Shown here: in pieces, positions 11,795 through 23,400 of the stretch
Layout of the letters: every line of letters starts with the position of its first letter
How positions within the stretch are numbered: position 1 is the first letter of the stretch
Origin: Gnetum montanum
Lineage: Eukaryota; Streptophyta; Gnetopsida; Gnetales; Gnetaceae
Length of the DNA: 64,000 nucleotides
NCBI GenBank assembly: GCA_015680685.1
Contig: MNCI01008335.1
Location: forward strand, 1,020,204 to 1,084,203
Direction: 5' to 3'
Position numbers and translations under genes: made by a program
Notes under the pieces: generated by a model
Databases searched by the model: none
What the model was told of the DNA's origin: nothing
Seen by the model: only the letters and a program-made list of their open reading frames with translations

Positions 11795-11885
11795 AAGGTC
11801 CCAGGAAGGTTGGTATATGAGCAAAAGCCTAACCTCTTTGAGACCTGAGGAGCGAATACCTTACCATCACTCCAAATAATAGTCC
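11795..11885 (-). repeat. SINE-like fragment related to 1,270-1,380
   Basis: On the minus strand it has GATGGTAAGGTATTCGCTC, then GGTCTCAAAGAGGTTAGGC, then TTTTGCTCATATACC, in the same order as the copy near 1,300. It supports a dispersed family but is short and worn. Confidence 0.35.
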
Positions 11886-12931
11886 CTATAAATATTTCAT
11901 AAAGCTAAGTATAAAAAACTATAACAATTACAATATCACAGAACTAACAAATTAACAAAAGAAAACAGTGAAATAATGCTACCCTTGAAATAACTGACGA
12001 GATACTGGTAACAGCTGAAAAGTTGGCTTCCTTGTAATAAGATAACAGCTATTAAAATTATAAAATGAAGTTTGTAAAGATCAATCATTGAAGGAACCTC
12101 AAAGAGGCAGTAACATCCATCTCTTAGCTTAAGCAATAAGATAATTTTTTATAAGAATCATATCTTTGCCGGCCAAATTTCTAAAAGAGAATGTTTAAAA
12201 AAGACAATGAAATGGAATTAGTGTTAAGTATATGCAACACCTTTGATCAATTCTAACAAAAAAACAACTTTTGAGTCATGAGATGTATGATGCAAATCCC
12301 ATAGAAAATTTCTTTTATGAATATGCACAGCTATTACTTGCATAAATCTTATGCTGTTCTGTGCCCATTCAAATTTATTAAGTTCCAAGCAATAGACAGA
12401 TTTAAGCCAAAAATTAAAGTAGCACAAGCTTGGCGTTCTATAGAACAAATAGAAAACTCTCCCTAATTTAATCCAACTTCACAATTAACGACAGGATTTC
12501 ATGAAGCATGCTTGGTGTAAAAACCGCATGTGCTGCAACCATATTAAAATAATTTTACAAAGTTCAGAAACAATTCAGAACAATAGTTTGCCATATGTTC
12601 AAAACAGAATACAAAAACCGAACGTTCATCTTAAAGGATAATTAAATCCATAACAAAAAAGTTTACAAATTAACATTTTTTACGTGTTACAAGCAAATAC
12701 AATTTCGATGGCAATGCGCCATAAATAAAGAACAGAACCACCATTGTAGCCAAAATAAAGAATTGACAATGTATTTAACTCATTCAATGGTTTGGTTATA
12801 GTGCCCTACTGGACTTGCAAGCAATTTAGATGAATCTATAATATGTTATGGGAAACCATAAATGATTGCAAGGGCCAAGATCTTTCCTTAATATTGGTGA
12901 AGCAAAGCTTTGAACCTTCCCAACATGCTGT
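11886..12931. other. AT-rich sequence 3' of the minus-strand gene
   Basis: This presumably includes the 3' UTR of the gene ending at 12,932. No further gene or transposon ends are seen. Confidence 0.4.
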
Positions 12932-14742
12932 TTATCTCTTCCTTCTTGTTTTTTTGCCTTCCACCTGCCTGCCACTCCCTACCAGAAACACATTTCCCTC
13001 ACAAGTATTGACACCACTGGTTATTTTTGGTTTTCTTACATTTTCCTTGATTCGAAAAGAAAATAAATTTTCAGATCCTTCTGATCCTGTACCACCAGTG
13101 ACAACCTCACTCAGAAATTCATTTGCATAGTCCCCATCTTCATCTACTTGAAGCTTCTCGGCGTACCAAAGTAATCCCTAAACCAATAACATTTTCAAGG
13201 TTACAATAAGAAGGAAACAATAAGAATTTTTTTCAAAAAAGAAATAAACAAATCCCAAATACAGCAAAGCAATTACATCGCATAGGACTACCATGCCAAA
13301 TGTTTCCTATTAAACCATAGTACAATGCACGCATATGGTATGCAAACTCCACAGATTTTTCATAAAATATGAAGCTGCAATGACAAATAAAGGCCTTTTA
13401 AAAATGGCGCACACACATGAGAAGACAATGGATGAGCACACTGAAAGAAAAAAGATAGTAACACATTTTCCTTGGAAAAGAAACATCTCAGAACGTGCAT
13501 AACAAATTTAATTGTCTGAAATTAAATATTTTCCTTAAAAACTAAATTCCAGTTTTAATTAGAAACTTCTAGCTTGCCTATTGCCGTTTAAACTGGCAAA
13601 CAGAGAGCTTCTCACTTGATCTTTGACTAGAAATTTTGCTTAATTTGAATATGAATATAGTTTATTGAAGAACATTAGTTCATGTATAACTTGCAATAAA
13701 TTTAATATTCTGAATGTTCTCAAGAACCTTCTTCACGGTGGTACAAAGAGGCAACACAAAAATCAACAATGATTATGGTCTGCCCCTTGGGACAATTATA
13801 TGAGAGGTTCACAAATATACCCCTAAAAATTAACATAAAATAAGTATTGACTATTCAAAATTCCACATATCAAACAAGCTGACTTCTCACAACCATGTTA
13901 CACATTATGCAGTTGTGCAATTTCTGAACAACTTTGGATGGTATTCTCGTTGTGCATTGCTAGGTGCTGATATCATGGCTTATTGCATAAACACGCTACC
14001 CAATACCTGGAATTTGAACCCAACAATTCTAGGATCCCTATAGTATAGCTTAACAGTTTTAAACAGAAAAGATTATTTCATGTTTCCACATAAGGTGCCT
14101 GCTTTTTCAGTTGACATTTTGTAAACCGGCCAAAACAACAATCCATAGTTTACCTAACTGGCTTTCAATTTGAAATTTTCATTAAATTCTAAACGAGAGA
14201 GAAGAAAACAGACATGGCGACTGGTAAAAGTTATCCTGTTCGGCAAAATTTAAGGCATTTGAATTTTGAACCATACAGGCATATTGTTGGCAATTTTCAA
14301 GTTATCAATACGGTTTAAAGGTTTGCATGTGATTTTCAAGAACACACACAATCTCATATACAAGAAACGCCAACAAACTGAACATATGGCCCCTCTGAAA
14401 ACTGAAACATACAAAAACAAGTTTGCTGGGCTTTTTTTTCTTCCCCTGAATTCTTGCAGTTAATCAACAATCAAATCGTAATCAGAGAATCAGAAAGTTA
14501 TTCTGCTGAATCCATACCTGAACACCACCATCTTCCCCATAGCACTGTGAAATCACAGGGCCGTTGCGAGCAGCATCGGAAGGTTCTCGAACAGGCTTAT
14601 GCCCTTCATCGTAACCCCTTTCGTCTTCCCTGGGTAGACTGACGTGCTGATGATGATGAGAGCGCTTCGGATCATCCCTGTGAAATCCAAAAACGCCTCC
14701 GATCCCGCCGATAACCTTCTTGAAAAACATGAACGGCGACAT
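12932..14742 (-). CDS. Small protein of unidentified family, two coding exons
   Basis: Exon 1 is 14742-14518 (75 codons, starting MSPFMFFKKVIGGIGG). Exon 2 is 13177-12932 (81 codons plus TAA). The intron is GT-AG, phase 0. The junction joins GEDGGVQ to GLLWYAEKLQVDEDGDYANE smoothly. The 156-residue product has a hydrophobic Gly-rich N-terminus (about 3-20), which could be a membrane or organelle-targeting segment. A His-rich basic stretch (about 27-33) follows. A conserved-looking core runs from GPVISQCYGEDGGVQ (about 61-75) through WYAEKLQVDEDGD. The tail is basic (KKTRRKR). I believe plants have small proteins with a YGEDGGVQGL-WYA core but cannot name the family. An in-frame ATG at 14757 would add five residues; 14742 was chosen because it gives a compact MSPF start. 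No stops interrupt either exon. It is convergent with SF3B3. Confidence 0.65.
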
Positions 14743-15230
14743 TCTGTAATTATCCAATCTGAACTAAAACAAAACTTGCAAATACTCTGACTTCCTCTCC
14801 AACATTCCAAAACCAATGCAGAATTGAGCAGATCGGGGATCCTGGCGGACAAAAACCTTGCCGGAAAAAGGAGCGAAAAAACACACGCCCGCACAAGAAA
14901 AAGGGCCTCACCGCCAATGCCTGTGTCTGTGCCTGCAAATGTGTGTTTAAATCAAGGGAACAGCAAGCCATCACTTCCCAGAATATTCCGAGATAAATTT
15001 CGTACCAGAAAAGAACAGAATTTGCGCATAAAGAATTCAAACAACGAGAATGATTGCCTGTGCTGCTGAATCCAGCTAAAGACGCTAGTTTTCCTATCTG
15101 ACAATGCAAGAAAAAGGAATAAAGCATAGGATTTTGAGTGAAACACGAAAGTTCCTGCAACAGCTGCTGCCTCTGCCTGTAGTTCCGATCGCTCTGCGTT
15201 CTCCCTAGGGACGATTTTGCCGTCAACAAA
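14743..15230 (-). promoter_or_regulatory. Probable 5' leader and promoter of the two-exon gene
   Basis: This is higher in G+C than its surroundings, as expected for a plant leader and proximal promoter. Several long open frames exist on both strands, but none has protein-like character or a homolog I recognise. I cannot place a TATA box or transcription start with confidence. Confidence 0.35.
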
Positions 15231-16049
15231 TGTGAATTTTCCTGTGGCTGTTCGATTATACAAAACTGTAGGTTACGGTGTCCTTTTGTGGTTTTATTTA
15301 TTTTCCTTTTTAAGGAGTATTTATTTTCTTTTCTCTCTCTTGGCTGTTTCCCTCTTTCCTCCCTCTGGATTTTCTGCGTTTCTTAAAAAGTTTTGTAGAA
15401 CCTTTTCTGGATGCACCTTATCACTTTGTTTGTATGGGTAAATCCAAGCTTCAGTGGATGTTGGATTATTATTTAATATTATGTGAGAGGAGATAATTCT
15501 TGTTATTTGATGTGTCATTTCTTTGGTGGGAAATTACCGGCTTTTGAGGAAGCGTTCGTTCAATTGTGGCAGGTTAACTTTCACTTTTCAAGTAGTCAGC
15601 TTTTGAGGAGTGGATATTACTTTCCACATTCAAAGTCCGTACACATGTTACCTAAGCCTATTCATACTTTTTATTCTTTTTAAGGGTTAAAATGAATATG
15701 CTTCCTAGTTGGATCCGTTATCATTTCAATTAACCCTGGTAAGATTTAAACAACTCAATGCATTGTAAAAGTACATCTTAATACTCATAAACAGCTTTTA
15801 TTTTTTAATTAAATAAGTAAATATGTAAATGTTATTGTATTTTATAAGTAAATTCCTACCATTTTTACTATGGTGATGATCATACTTTTAACGATTTTCC
15901 TTGGACCTATAAGAAGATGATAGAGAAATGTCGTAAATAAGCTCTTTCAACACTTACCAATGTTGTTTCTATTGAAGTTCTTCATTTGTCATTCCATTTA
16001 TCTTTTATCCAACTTATGCCATAAATATATGTTAAATCTAGTTACTTGC
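15231..16049. other. Intergenic DNA, nothing recognised
   Basis: The sequence is AT-rich. No gene, RNA or transposon end is seen. Confidence 0.4.
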
Positions 16050-16369
16050 AAATTATTATAGCTAAAGCTAATAAGGCACTAACTTTCAAAGTTCATATTA
16101 TGAATAGTGTGAGGTTTTAAAATGTGAAAACACATTATAAACTTATAAATTAATGCATACCTTTTCCTTTCTTTTTATATGTTAATGTTCATTATTAGCA
16201 TAGTGGTAATAGTAAAAATAGTCATGTTTTCACCTCAAACCTGTTCTTAATAATTAGTTGGAATATCTATCAAGATTCAAGTGTAGGCATAAGCACTAGA
16301 AAAAAGGTTAGGCTTTTGCTCATCCATTAGCCCTTCCAATACCTCATTTGATAGGATAAGCATGAAGAT
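16050..16369. repeat. Left flank of TE-H, copy 1 of a ~313-bp duplicated segment
   Basis: This segment ends AAGAT immediately before the TE-H LTR. It is repeated almost exactly at 32,331-32,643; I count three differences. It contains a piece of the SINE-like tail (AGGTTAGGCTTTTGCTCAT). The duplication includes the point where the LTR is inserted, so it is not just a dispersed repeat. Confidence 0.95.
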
Positions 16370-17300
16370 TGATGAGCGGCGAGGTACCCCTATGCTCAAC
16401 CATACGAATACAAGTGTTTACGCATGATCCGATCGAATTTCAAGGACTAAGTGCTTAAGCGCCCTTGTGAAACAAGGATGGGTTGGTTGATCGTTGTCTT
16501 CCCAAGCTTACTTGTATGTCATGATTGTATGGTTTAAATAAGCTTGAGGCATATGATTTTTATAGTTTTTATGTTTTTATGTCCTACGCTAGTAGGGAAG
16601 GAGAGAGGTAACTAAGTGATTAATTTGACTTAACTACTCATTAACTAAGTTCTAACTAATCCTAACACCAGCATCCGTTCCCACTTGCCGTACACATCCT
16701 GAACTAGTGCAACACTACTGGGATTACCAAACGCTAATCGTTACTGGGTTACCAAGCGTTACACACATGCTCAAAGTGGTCGTGCTTGTGTAATTTAACG
16801 ATTTGCTTAATTGATCAAAATGAATTGCTGTGCTAATAACAGAAATGTAAAGTGCATAATAAAATAAAATAAAATAAAATAAATGCATAAGAAAATAAAA
16901 TAAAATAAATGGGTAAGAAAACAAATCTCAAGTGCTGCAAGGATGAATCAAAGAGCTCGTCTTTATTGCCATACATAAGGTGTGCTTAGGTACACAATGC
17001 TCAAATAAAGATCCGTCCACACTTAACCCTCCTATTGTGAGCACTTGGAAAATACTTTAACTTTTAAACAAACTACAAGAGTTTCGCTACTTGACTGCCG
17101 AAAGACTTTTTTCCCAATTGTGCGCCTGGGCACTGTATTTATAGGCTTGAGAGCAACTACTCTAATAATTAGAGTAAACGCTTTAATAATTAGAATAACT
17201 GCTAAAGTAACTGCTAGAGCAACCTCTCTAATAATTAGAATAACTGCTAGAGTAAGCGCTAGAGTAACCACTCTACTAATTAGAGTAATTGTTCTCATCA
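16370..17300 (-). repeat. 3' LTR of TE-H
   Basis: It is 931 bases with minus-strand ends TGATGAGAAC...GCTCATCA. It has a TATA box CTATAAATAC (17,135-17,144), a polyadenylation-type AATAAAG (TTTATTG on plus), and an (AAAAT)n run on plus at about 16,859-16,911. Upstream of the TATA box (17,156-17,290) it carries tandem variants of TAATAATTAGAATAACTGCT and GCTAGAGTAAC, where TE-B, TE-E and TE-A have GATATC palindromes. The solo LTR at 32,644 is the same length and type but differs by roughly one base in ten over the first 270 bases. Confidence 0.92.
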
Positions 17301-17313
17301 TACCCCCACAACT
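17301..17313 (-). other. Polypurine tract of TE-H
   Basis: On the minus strand AGTTGTGGGGGTA abuts the LTR start TGATGAG. It marks the plus-strand DNA primer site and shows that this LTR is the 3' one. Two further copies of the motif lie inside the element (17,888-17,898 and 19,051-19,066). Confidence 0.85.
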
Positions 17314-19036
17314 GAATGAAAACTCATCCTTGAGTTCTTTACAAAATATTGGGAAGGTATGAGATTATTGACTAATTGACAATTGACGATGGAATGGGAT
17401 GACAGACTCAACATGCCTAGTGAACAGATCAATAAGCATATTACAACATTAGTGTTCATGACCATTGTGGTGAACACTTGTACATAAATGATATCCAAGC
17501 CTTTATTTGGTAGTTTGAAGAGAAAGAGAGAGAAAGAAGATGAAGCGTGTTACCACCAATGCTGAGATTGTGCCTTCCATTGTTTATCCATAGCCATGCC
17601 ACCAAACTTGCTCCTTTCGTAAATGCTCCTGTTTCGGTCCATCTTGAGTGCTTCCTCCAAGCCTAGTCCATTGTTTGTATGATCACCATCTACACATATA
17701 ACACAGTTACAAATGAGCAAGGATAAATAAATCACAATGCAGTTGATACCTTGCCTCGATATGAAGTGCATTGGCTAAGTTGTGGTCGTGGCAAAAATTG
17801 GTTCAGAGATTTATCATAGGTGACTACTCAAGGTGTTGGGGTTAGGCGAATAGTAAAATGGAAAAAATTGAAAAATTTGTGCGAAGGCCCCCACAACTAA
17901 GAGCAAACCTCTGGTAGCTATAAGATGAAAAAATATGAGGAACAAGAAAGATGGGAAAATAACAACGGCAACATCAATAAAATGGATGCCATGGATGGGG
18001 ATGAAACAAGAGATGATTGATTGCAGGAAATGTTTAAGGAAAAGAACTTAACAATTGCACCAAAAAGGAATGCTAGTGGGTCCTCTTCAAAGCAGGCTCA
18101 TGCCTTTTATGCCCTGACAAACCCACAAACCAAAGAGTCCGTAGGCTCTAGGAATGTCATTTGGAAGCAAGAGTTAAAAACTTACCCATAAGAATTCACC
18201 AAAGAAAAACAATGCATCAACCCAGAATGAACTAATGATAAAATCGACAATGAGGTGGAAAATGGGAAGAAAGATAGAGAGGAGAGAATGGAATGGAATC
18301 CCAAGAACAAGGTTGTGTAAAGCCCCTTATGTATTTCATGGTTAAGATAACTGAGTAGAACTCATCCCAAATCTAGACTCAAACCAACCACATTTAGTGA
18401 CCTCGCATCAATACACTTGGCCAATCCATCCTCTTGAGGCAACAAGAATGCTTCCACAAAGAGTGACCGCCATCCCAAGAAGAGTGAGATGGAGAAGTGG
18501 GAAGCGAGAAAGGGCCTTAGTTAGAGAGAACCTTCAGGCATGGGTAACATGTCTTTCCAGTGCCATAACCAGCACTTGTAGCCCATATTATTTTATTATG
18601 TCTAAGGGGTGTGCTTTGAATTCTGACCTTTTTCTCTTTTTTTTTGATGTTTATGCATGAGAATCACACTGTGCAAAGACTTATTTTTATTCACTCAGTT
18701 TCCTAATATTTGAACAATGTCAGAATGGTGGAAAACCCAAGAAAAAGCATCCAAGCACCCAAGAGAATGGCCAACACCAATGCATCGAATCCCCTTGAAT
18801 TCACATCCTTTTCATCCTTTGAGTCTTTNAAAACCAAACATTAGCAATCAATATGATATAATTCAATCCACCATCATGAACACTCATTAGATGATGAATA
18901 AAAGTAAATCAAGCAAACAAAGAAACTGTAAAAACATGAACGATGGTGTAAAACAAAAATAAGAAAAGCTGAAAGAACGTGTAAAATAAAAAATGTGTAA
19001 AAAAAAAATTCAAAAAGAACTGAGGGCCTAGAATGG
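17314..19036 (-). other. TE-H region between integrase and 3' LTR
   Basis: No intact protein frame is present. The segment aligns along its length with 23,815-25,673 of TE-B and 44,720-46,599 of TE-E. It includes a second polypurine motif (17,888-17,898) and an intron-like block (17,690-17,749). One unknown base is at 18,829. Fragmentary conserved frames exist (for example a GGDSLVEAFLLLQVDGL-like stretch in TE-E), but no function is evident. Confidence 0.6.
17690..17749 (-). other. Intron-like block in the TE-H 3' region
   Basis: On the minus strand GAGGCAAG|GTATCAACTGC opens a 60-base segment ending TATATGTGTAG|ATGG. The same donor, internal phrase and acceptor are present at 25,261-25,322 (TE-B) and 46,176-46,235 (TE-E). 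The branch-like CTAAT seen in those two is TGCTCATTT here. Splicing is inferred, not shown. Confidence 0.4.
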
Positions 19037-19497
19037 TTAGCATAGGTGGCCATCTCCCCCATGACTAAGTTGGAAGGAGGAGATCCAAAATAGTGAGTAG
19101 GTTTGTCCATCAAGCGAGGTAGCATGTGTACTGGCTATCCTAAGCTCTTGGAAAGGTTTGGTTTGTTGCACATTGACCAAAAGTTTCTTATCTGGGCTCT
19201 CAGGTTTGTATATTGTCATGGCCCCTGAAGGAAAAGTTGCATAAATAATATAAGGTCCTTTCCACAGTGTTTGAAATTTAGTACATTGTGGCAAATGTGT
19301 GGGATTCCAGTAGAGAACCTTATCTCCTAGCTAATATTTTAACTTTCCTAATTCTTAGGTCATGATGTTGTTTATTGAGGGCCTTGTGCAATTCGTTAGA
19401 TGATAGGGTAGCTAATCGGTTTTCATCTAGCAAGTTAAGGGTTAATAACCATTGTTTTTGTGCTAGATCAAGGTTAAGGTTGAGGTCACATGCTGTG
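19037..19497 (-). pseudogene. TE-H integrase, C-terminal part (left of the TE-B insertion)
   Basis: The segment encodes the chromodomain-proximal end of integrase in the Athila-like form. A LDLAQKQ...LNLLDENRLA stretch leads to TLWKGPYIIYATFPSG (the G-P-Y/F module), then an IYKPESPDKK...QQTKPF stretch, then SHGGDGHLC and a stop. It continues rightward at 26,310 once TE-B and one CTGTG copy are removed. At least one stop (TAG near 19,333) separates the two open stretches. It is non-functional because it is split. Confidence 0.85.
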
Positions 19498-20299
19498 TGA
19501 TGGGATGCGATATCGCATACGCGATATTGCATCTTTCCCTGCGATATCGTGTACGTGATATCGCAGTTTGCCACCAGTTCTATAAATAAGAGGTGGCCCT
19601 CTCTTGTTTCTCCATCTAGATCTAGACCTTAGCCAAACTCTTGCCATTTTTCCATTCTAGAGTTAGAATAATTTCTATGTGCTCGCAGTAGGAGTCCCAA
19701 AGTGAACGGATCTTTATTCGAGCAATTCTATAGCTGAGCACACAATTGTGTATGGCAATAAAGATGAACTTTTGGATAAACCTTGTAGTATATGGACTAA
19801 GCTAAATAGGACTTAATTAATGTTAAATGTTTAAATGCTTTATTAGTTAATTAAATCTCTCTCAACCCTCAACTCCTAGTTAAGTGTATTCAGTATGATC
19901 GCTTTGAGCATGTGCGTTACGCTTGGTAATCCCAGTAACAACTAGCATTTGGTAATCCCAGCAGTGTTGCATTGGTTTAGGGTGTGAAACGGCAAGTAGG
20001 AATGGATACTGATGCTAGGGTAATTAAGGCTTAGTTAGTTAAAGTTAGTTACTTAGTTTCTTCACCCTTTCCTCTCTTAGCATAGGTGATAAAAATATAA
20101 AAGATATAAAAATCACATGCCTCAAGCTTACTTAACCACACAACCATGAAAAATACAAGTAAGCTTGGAAGGACAACGATTGATTAACCTTAAGTGTTCC
20201 ATAAGGCGTGTAAGCACTTAGTCTACGGAGTTCAATCGGATTGCGTGTGTAACGCTTGTATTCGTATGGTTGAGTGTAGGAGTACCTCGCCACTCATCA
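19498..20299 (+). repeat. 5' LTR of TE-B
   Basis: It is 802 bases, TGATGGGATG...CACTCATCA. Upstream of the TATA box CTATAAATAAGAGG (19,580-19,593) are four copies of CGATATCG or a one-base variant (19,505-19,565). AATAAAG at about 19,757-19,763 is a likely polyadenylation signal in R. Confidence 0.95.
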
Positions 20300-20300
20300 T

Positions 20301-20318
20301 TGGCACCGTTGCAGGGGG
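20301..20318 (+). other. Primer binding site of TE-B (tRNA-Asp type)
   Basis: TGGCACCGTTGCAGGGGG follows the LTR by one base. It differs at three positions from TGGCGCCGTTGCCGGGGA, the tRNA-Asp primer site known for Athila elements. Confidence 0.8.
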
Positions 20319-20445
20319 ACTAAGTTGTTTGTGCACTAAGTAGAACATAGGAAATCATCCACATTGTTGGGAAGCTTAAATGAACCCTTAGGATTACTTA
20401 GAAGAAAATTTAAACAATGGTCAATAGCACATTGACAAGATAACA

Positions 20446-23400
20446 ATGTCTTCTTCTTCTCATAAAAGCACTTCACCACCTAGGGATCACACAAGAGATA
20501 GTTGACGACACAACATACATAACCAAGAACCACCAGTTCCTCAAGAGTACTGGGTAGTGTATACTCATCATGATGAGTATATACCCAATTTTACCTTTAT
20601 CCTTTATCAGCATGAACAACTGCGTTGGAGAGACTTGCAAGGTAACATAGTGTTACCCCTAGATTGGGCAGTCCCTAACATGCTCCTTCATGTTCTTGCA
20701 CAGATAGACATGATGTAGCTATACACTGAATATGTTGCATGTGATTACAACACAAGGGATTACCATCCCACAACAGTGCAACGTCAATGGGACGCGCGAC
20801 AGGAGAGTTACCACACATCATTGAAGGGCAAAGGACCCCATAATGCTTCACCCGTCATAAGAGAAATTAAGGGTGATGAACCTTTTTCAATAGGTTCTCC
20901 ACAAAATGATGTTCCCCCTCCTAACAATAGTGAGGAGGTGGTGTATCAGAACCTTTGCTCCATGATACAAAACCCTAGTTCTGATGCCCACGAACACCAA
21001 GTGTTCAATGAGGGAACACAAACACAAGATAAGGACGAGCATTCTGATCGTCATCACGATCGGGGTTGGGATCACTAAAGGGAAGGTAGGAAACATCATC
21101 ATGGCGATGGTTCTCCTTCCTCTTCCCCTTCATCGCATCACTCACCCTCTCCTTCCACATTCGAACACAGTCACAAAGAGCACAACTGTGAGGATAAGGG
21201 TAAGCAAAATGAAAACCCTCGACGAGAGAGTCGAGAGAGAGGACGAGGGCACTCTAGGGAATCTAGGCATGGAAGAAGGGAAAGTAGGAAACCGTGTAGG
21301 CATCATAGACGCCATGAGAGAAATGACAATGAAGAACCCCTCCTAGCAACCCGGAGTATGTTAGACATTATGGAGGCTGTTAGAATACCTACAAGGCACT
21401 AGAAAGATAGCCGGATCAAGAGACTAGACATGAATAATATCCCACGGTTTGAGGGGGGATACAATGTTGATCTGCAAAACCACTTACAGGCATTTCACGA
21501 TGCCTGTGCCTTGCAGAATATCAAAAATGAGTGGCAAAAGTTAAAGTTGTTTTCTAGAACACTCGTAAAGGAAGCAGAAGGCTGGTATCGATCCTTAGAA
21601 TCGGAAACCATTAGGAGGTGGAGTACGATGTTAGAACTATTCAACGATAAATATCAAATGTACTCCAGAGTGTCCAACTTGTAGAAATAGATCCAAGGAT
21701 GGAAGTAGGGTAATCATGAACCATTGGATGCTACCATGGGCCAATATTATGCACTGCTACATCGTTGCCTGGGCTATGGTTACGCACAATGGGATCAACT
21801 ACGCCACCTCGTAGATGGGCTAAGACATGAAACCAAGAGAACCCTTGAAACATATGCCCAAGGAAGATTATCTGAGCTTAGGTCCCATGAGGTGCACAGA
21901 CTATTGGAGCAAGTAGCTAAGGAAGAAGGAGAGCTATGGAAAAGAAAAAGCACGGAAGAGTATAACCACGATCCTTCCCTCCAAAAGAGGACAGTGAGAT
22001 TCTGCGAGGAGGAGGATGAGTCACCACTCGAGGAGTTGGTGAATAGAAAAACCTTGTTGCTTCAAAAGCTAAAAACTAAAATGTCAACTAAGGTAGATCA
22101 AATGTGGAACTCCTTAGACAGTATATTTGAAACTATTTTTAAAATTGTATAGGAGTCTAAGGAGTGAAGTAGTGACCATGATAAGAAAAAGAGGAGAGAT
22201 TCAGACCATGCACGTAACAAGGGTAAGGGAAAAATGACTATCGTCGATGAGGTTGTGGATTTTGATACAGACAATGACGGTGGATGTGAGATCTGCCAAT
22301 ATGACCATCCTAAGGGATGTTGCCTAATAATCTCACATCTACAAGAGTCCGGGGTGTATGCACTCAACCCAAGACTTAACAAAAGGCAAGCACCCCATCG
22401 GTTACCTTATCCCCAAGGTAACCCAAGGTAGTTCCACCAACCGTTAACGTATTATCCAAGTGGAACTTCGTCACAACCTATGGAGCAACACTAGTAGTGG
22501 CAATACCCACAGTTATGGGGGATGCCACTGCCTAGACAACAATACTCTTACCGGCAACCAGACTCGTATGGCTATTACGTGCAGCAGCCGGTTTCTCCAA
22601 GTGACTCTATGGGTCACGTAACCCCACAATGTCACTACCAAGTTTGGGAGTATTTTAGGACTCCCTCTCCTAGAAGAGACACTCCACATGCATACCATCC
22701 TCCAAATCCATCCGCATCTCTTACATCGGTAGTTCCACTACCACCTGCTCCAATGATACAAGGGGAACTCCCCACTCAACCGTAGCAAGGTAATGCTACA
22801 AGAGCTGTAAACCTTCAACCCACAGCTGGTTCTAACAACCGTACAAAGAGAAGATCCTTCTTTAGAACCAATAGTCCAAACAAGCTCTCACAACCGCAAG
22901 TGGTTGACTTTATGACCACTCCTCCATCAAGTAAGGCTTCAGAGCTCCCTTCAAACCAACAACAGAGCTCAACGCACATGGTTATGTTAACACATACCAT
23001 CACTGACTGGATAAAGGTGGGCCACCTTCCTAGGAAACTCTCTGATCCTGGAAGTCCCTTAATCTACCTCCAAGTCACTGGGAATGAACCACGTAAGGCT
23101 CTTCTTGACTTAGGTTCCGGAGTCAACTTAATATCGTAAGAAATGTATAAAGTCTGGAACCTGCCTCCACTCAAGAAGAGCAATATTCAATTAGAGCTGG
23201 CTGACCAGTCCATCACTGTCCCCTTGGGATAGGTTGAGAACATTGTTACCACTGTGTGTGGTTGGTCATACCCAGCCAATTTCCTAGTGATCCAAGTAAA
23301 CAATGATAAAGGGGACTTCCCAATTATAATGGGGAGGGCATGGCTCAGTACCATAAATGCATGCCTAGGAATCCACGATCTTTCCCTGGAAATATCTAAG

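Noticed and set aside
14553-15263. Several overlapping open frames on both strands around the start of the minus-strand gene
   Set aside because: None has protein-like composition or homology I recognise. They are chance frames in the leader region.
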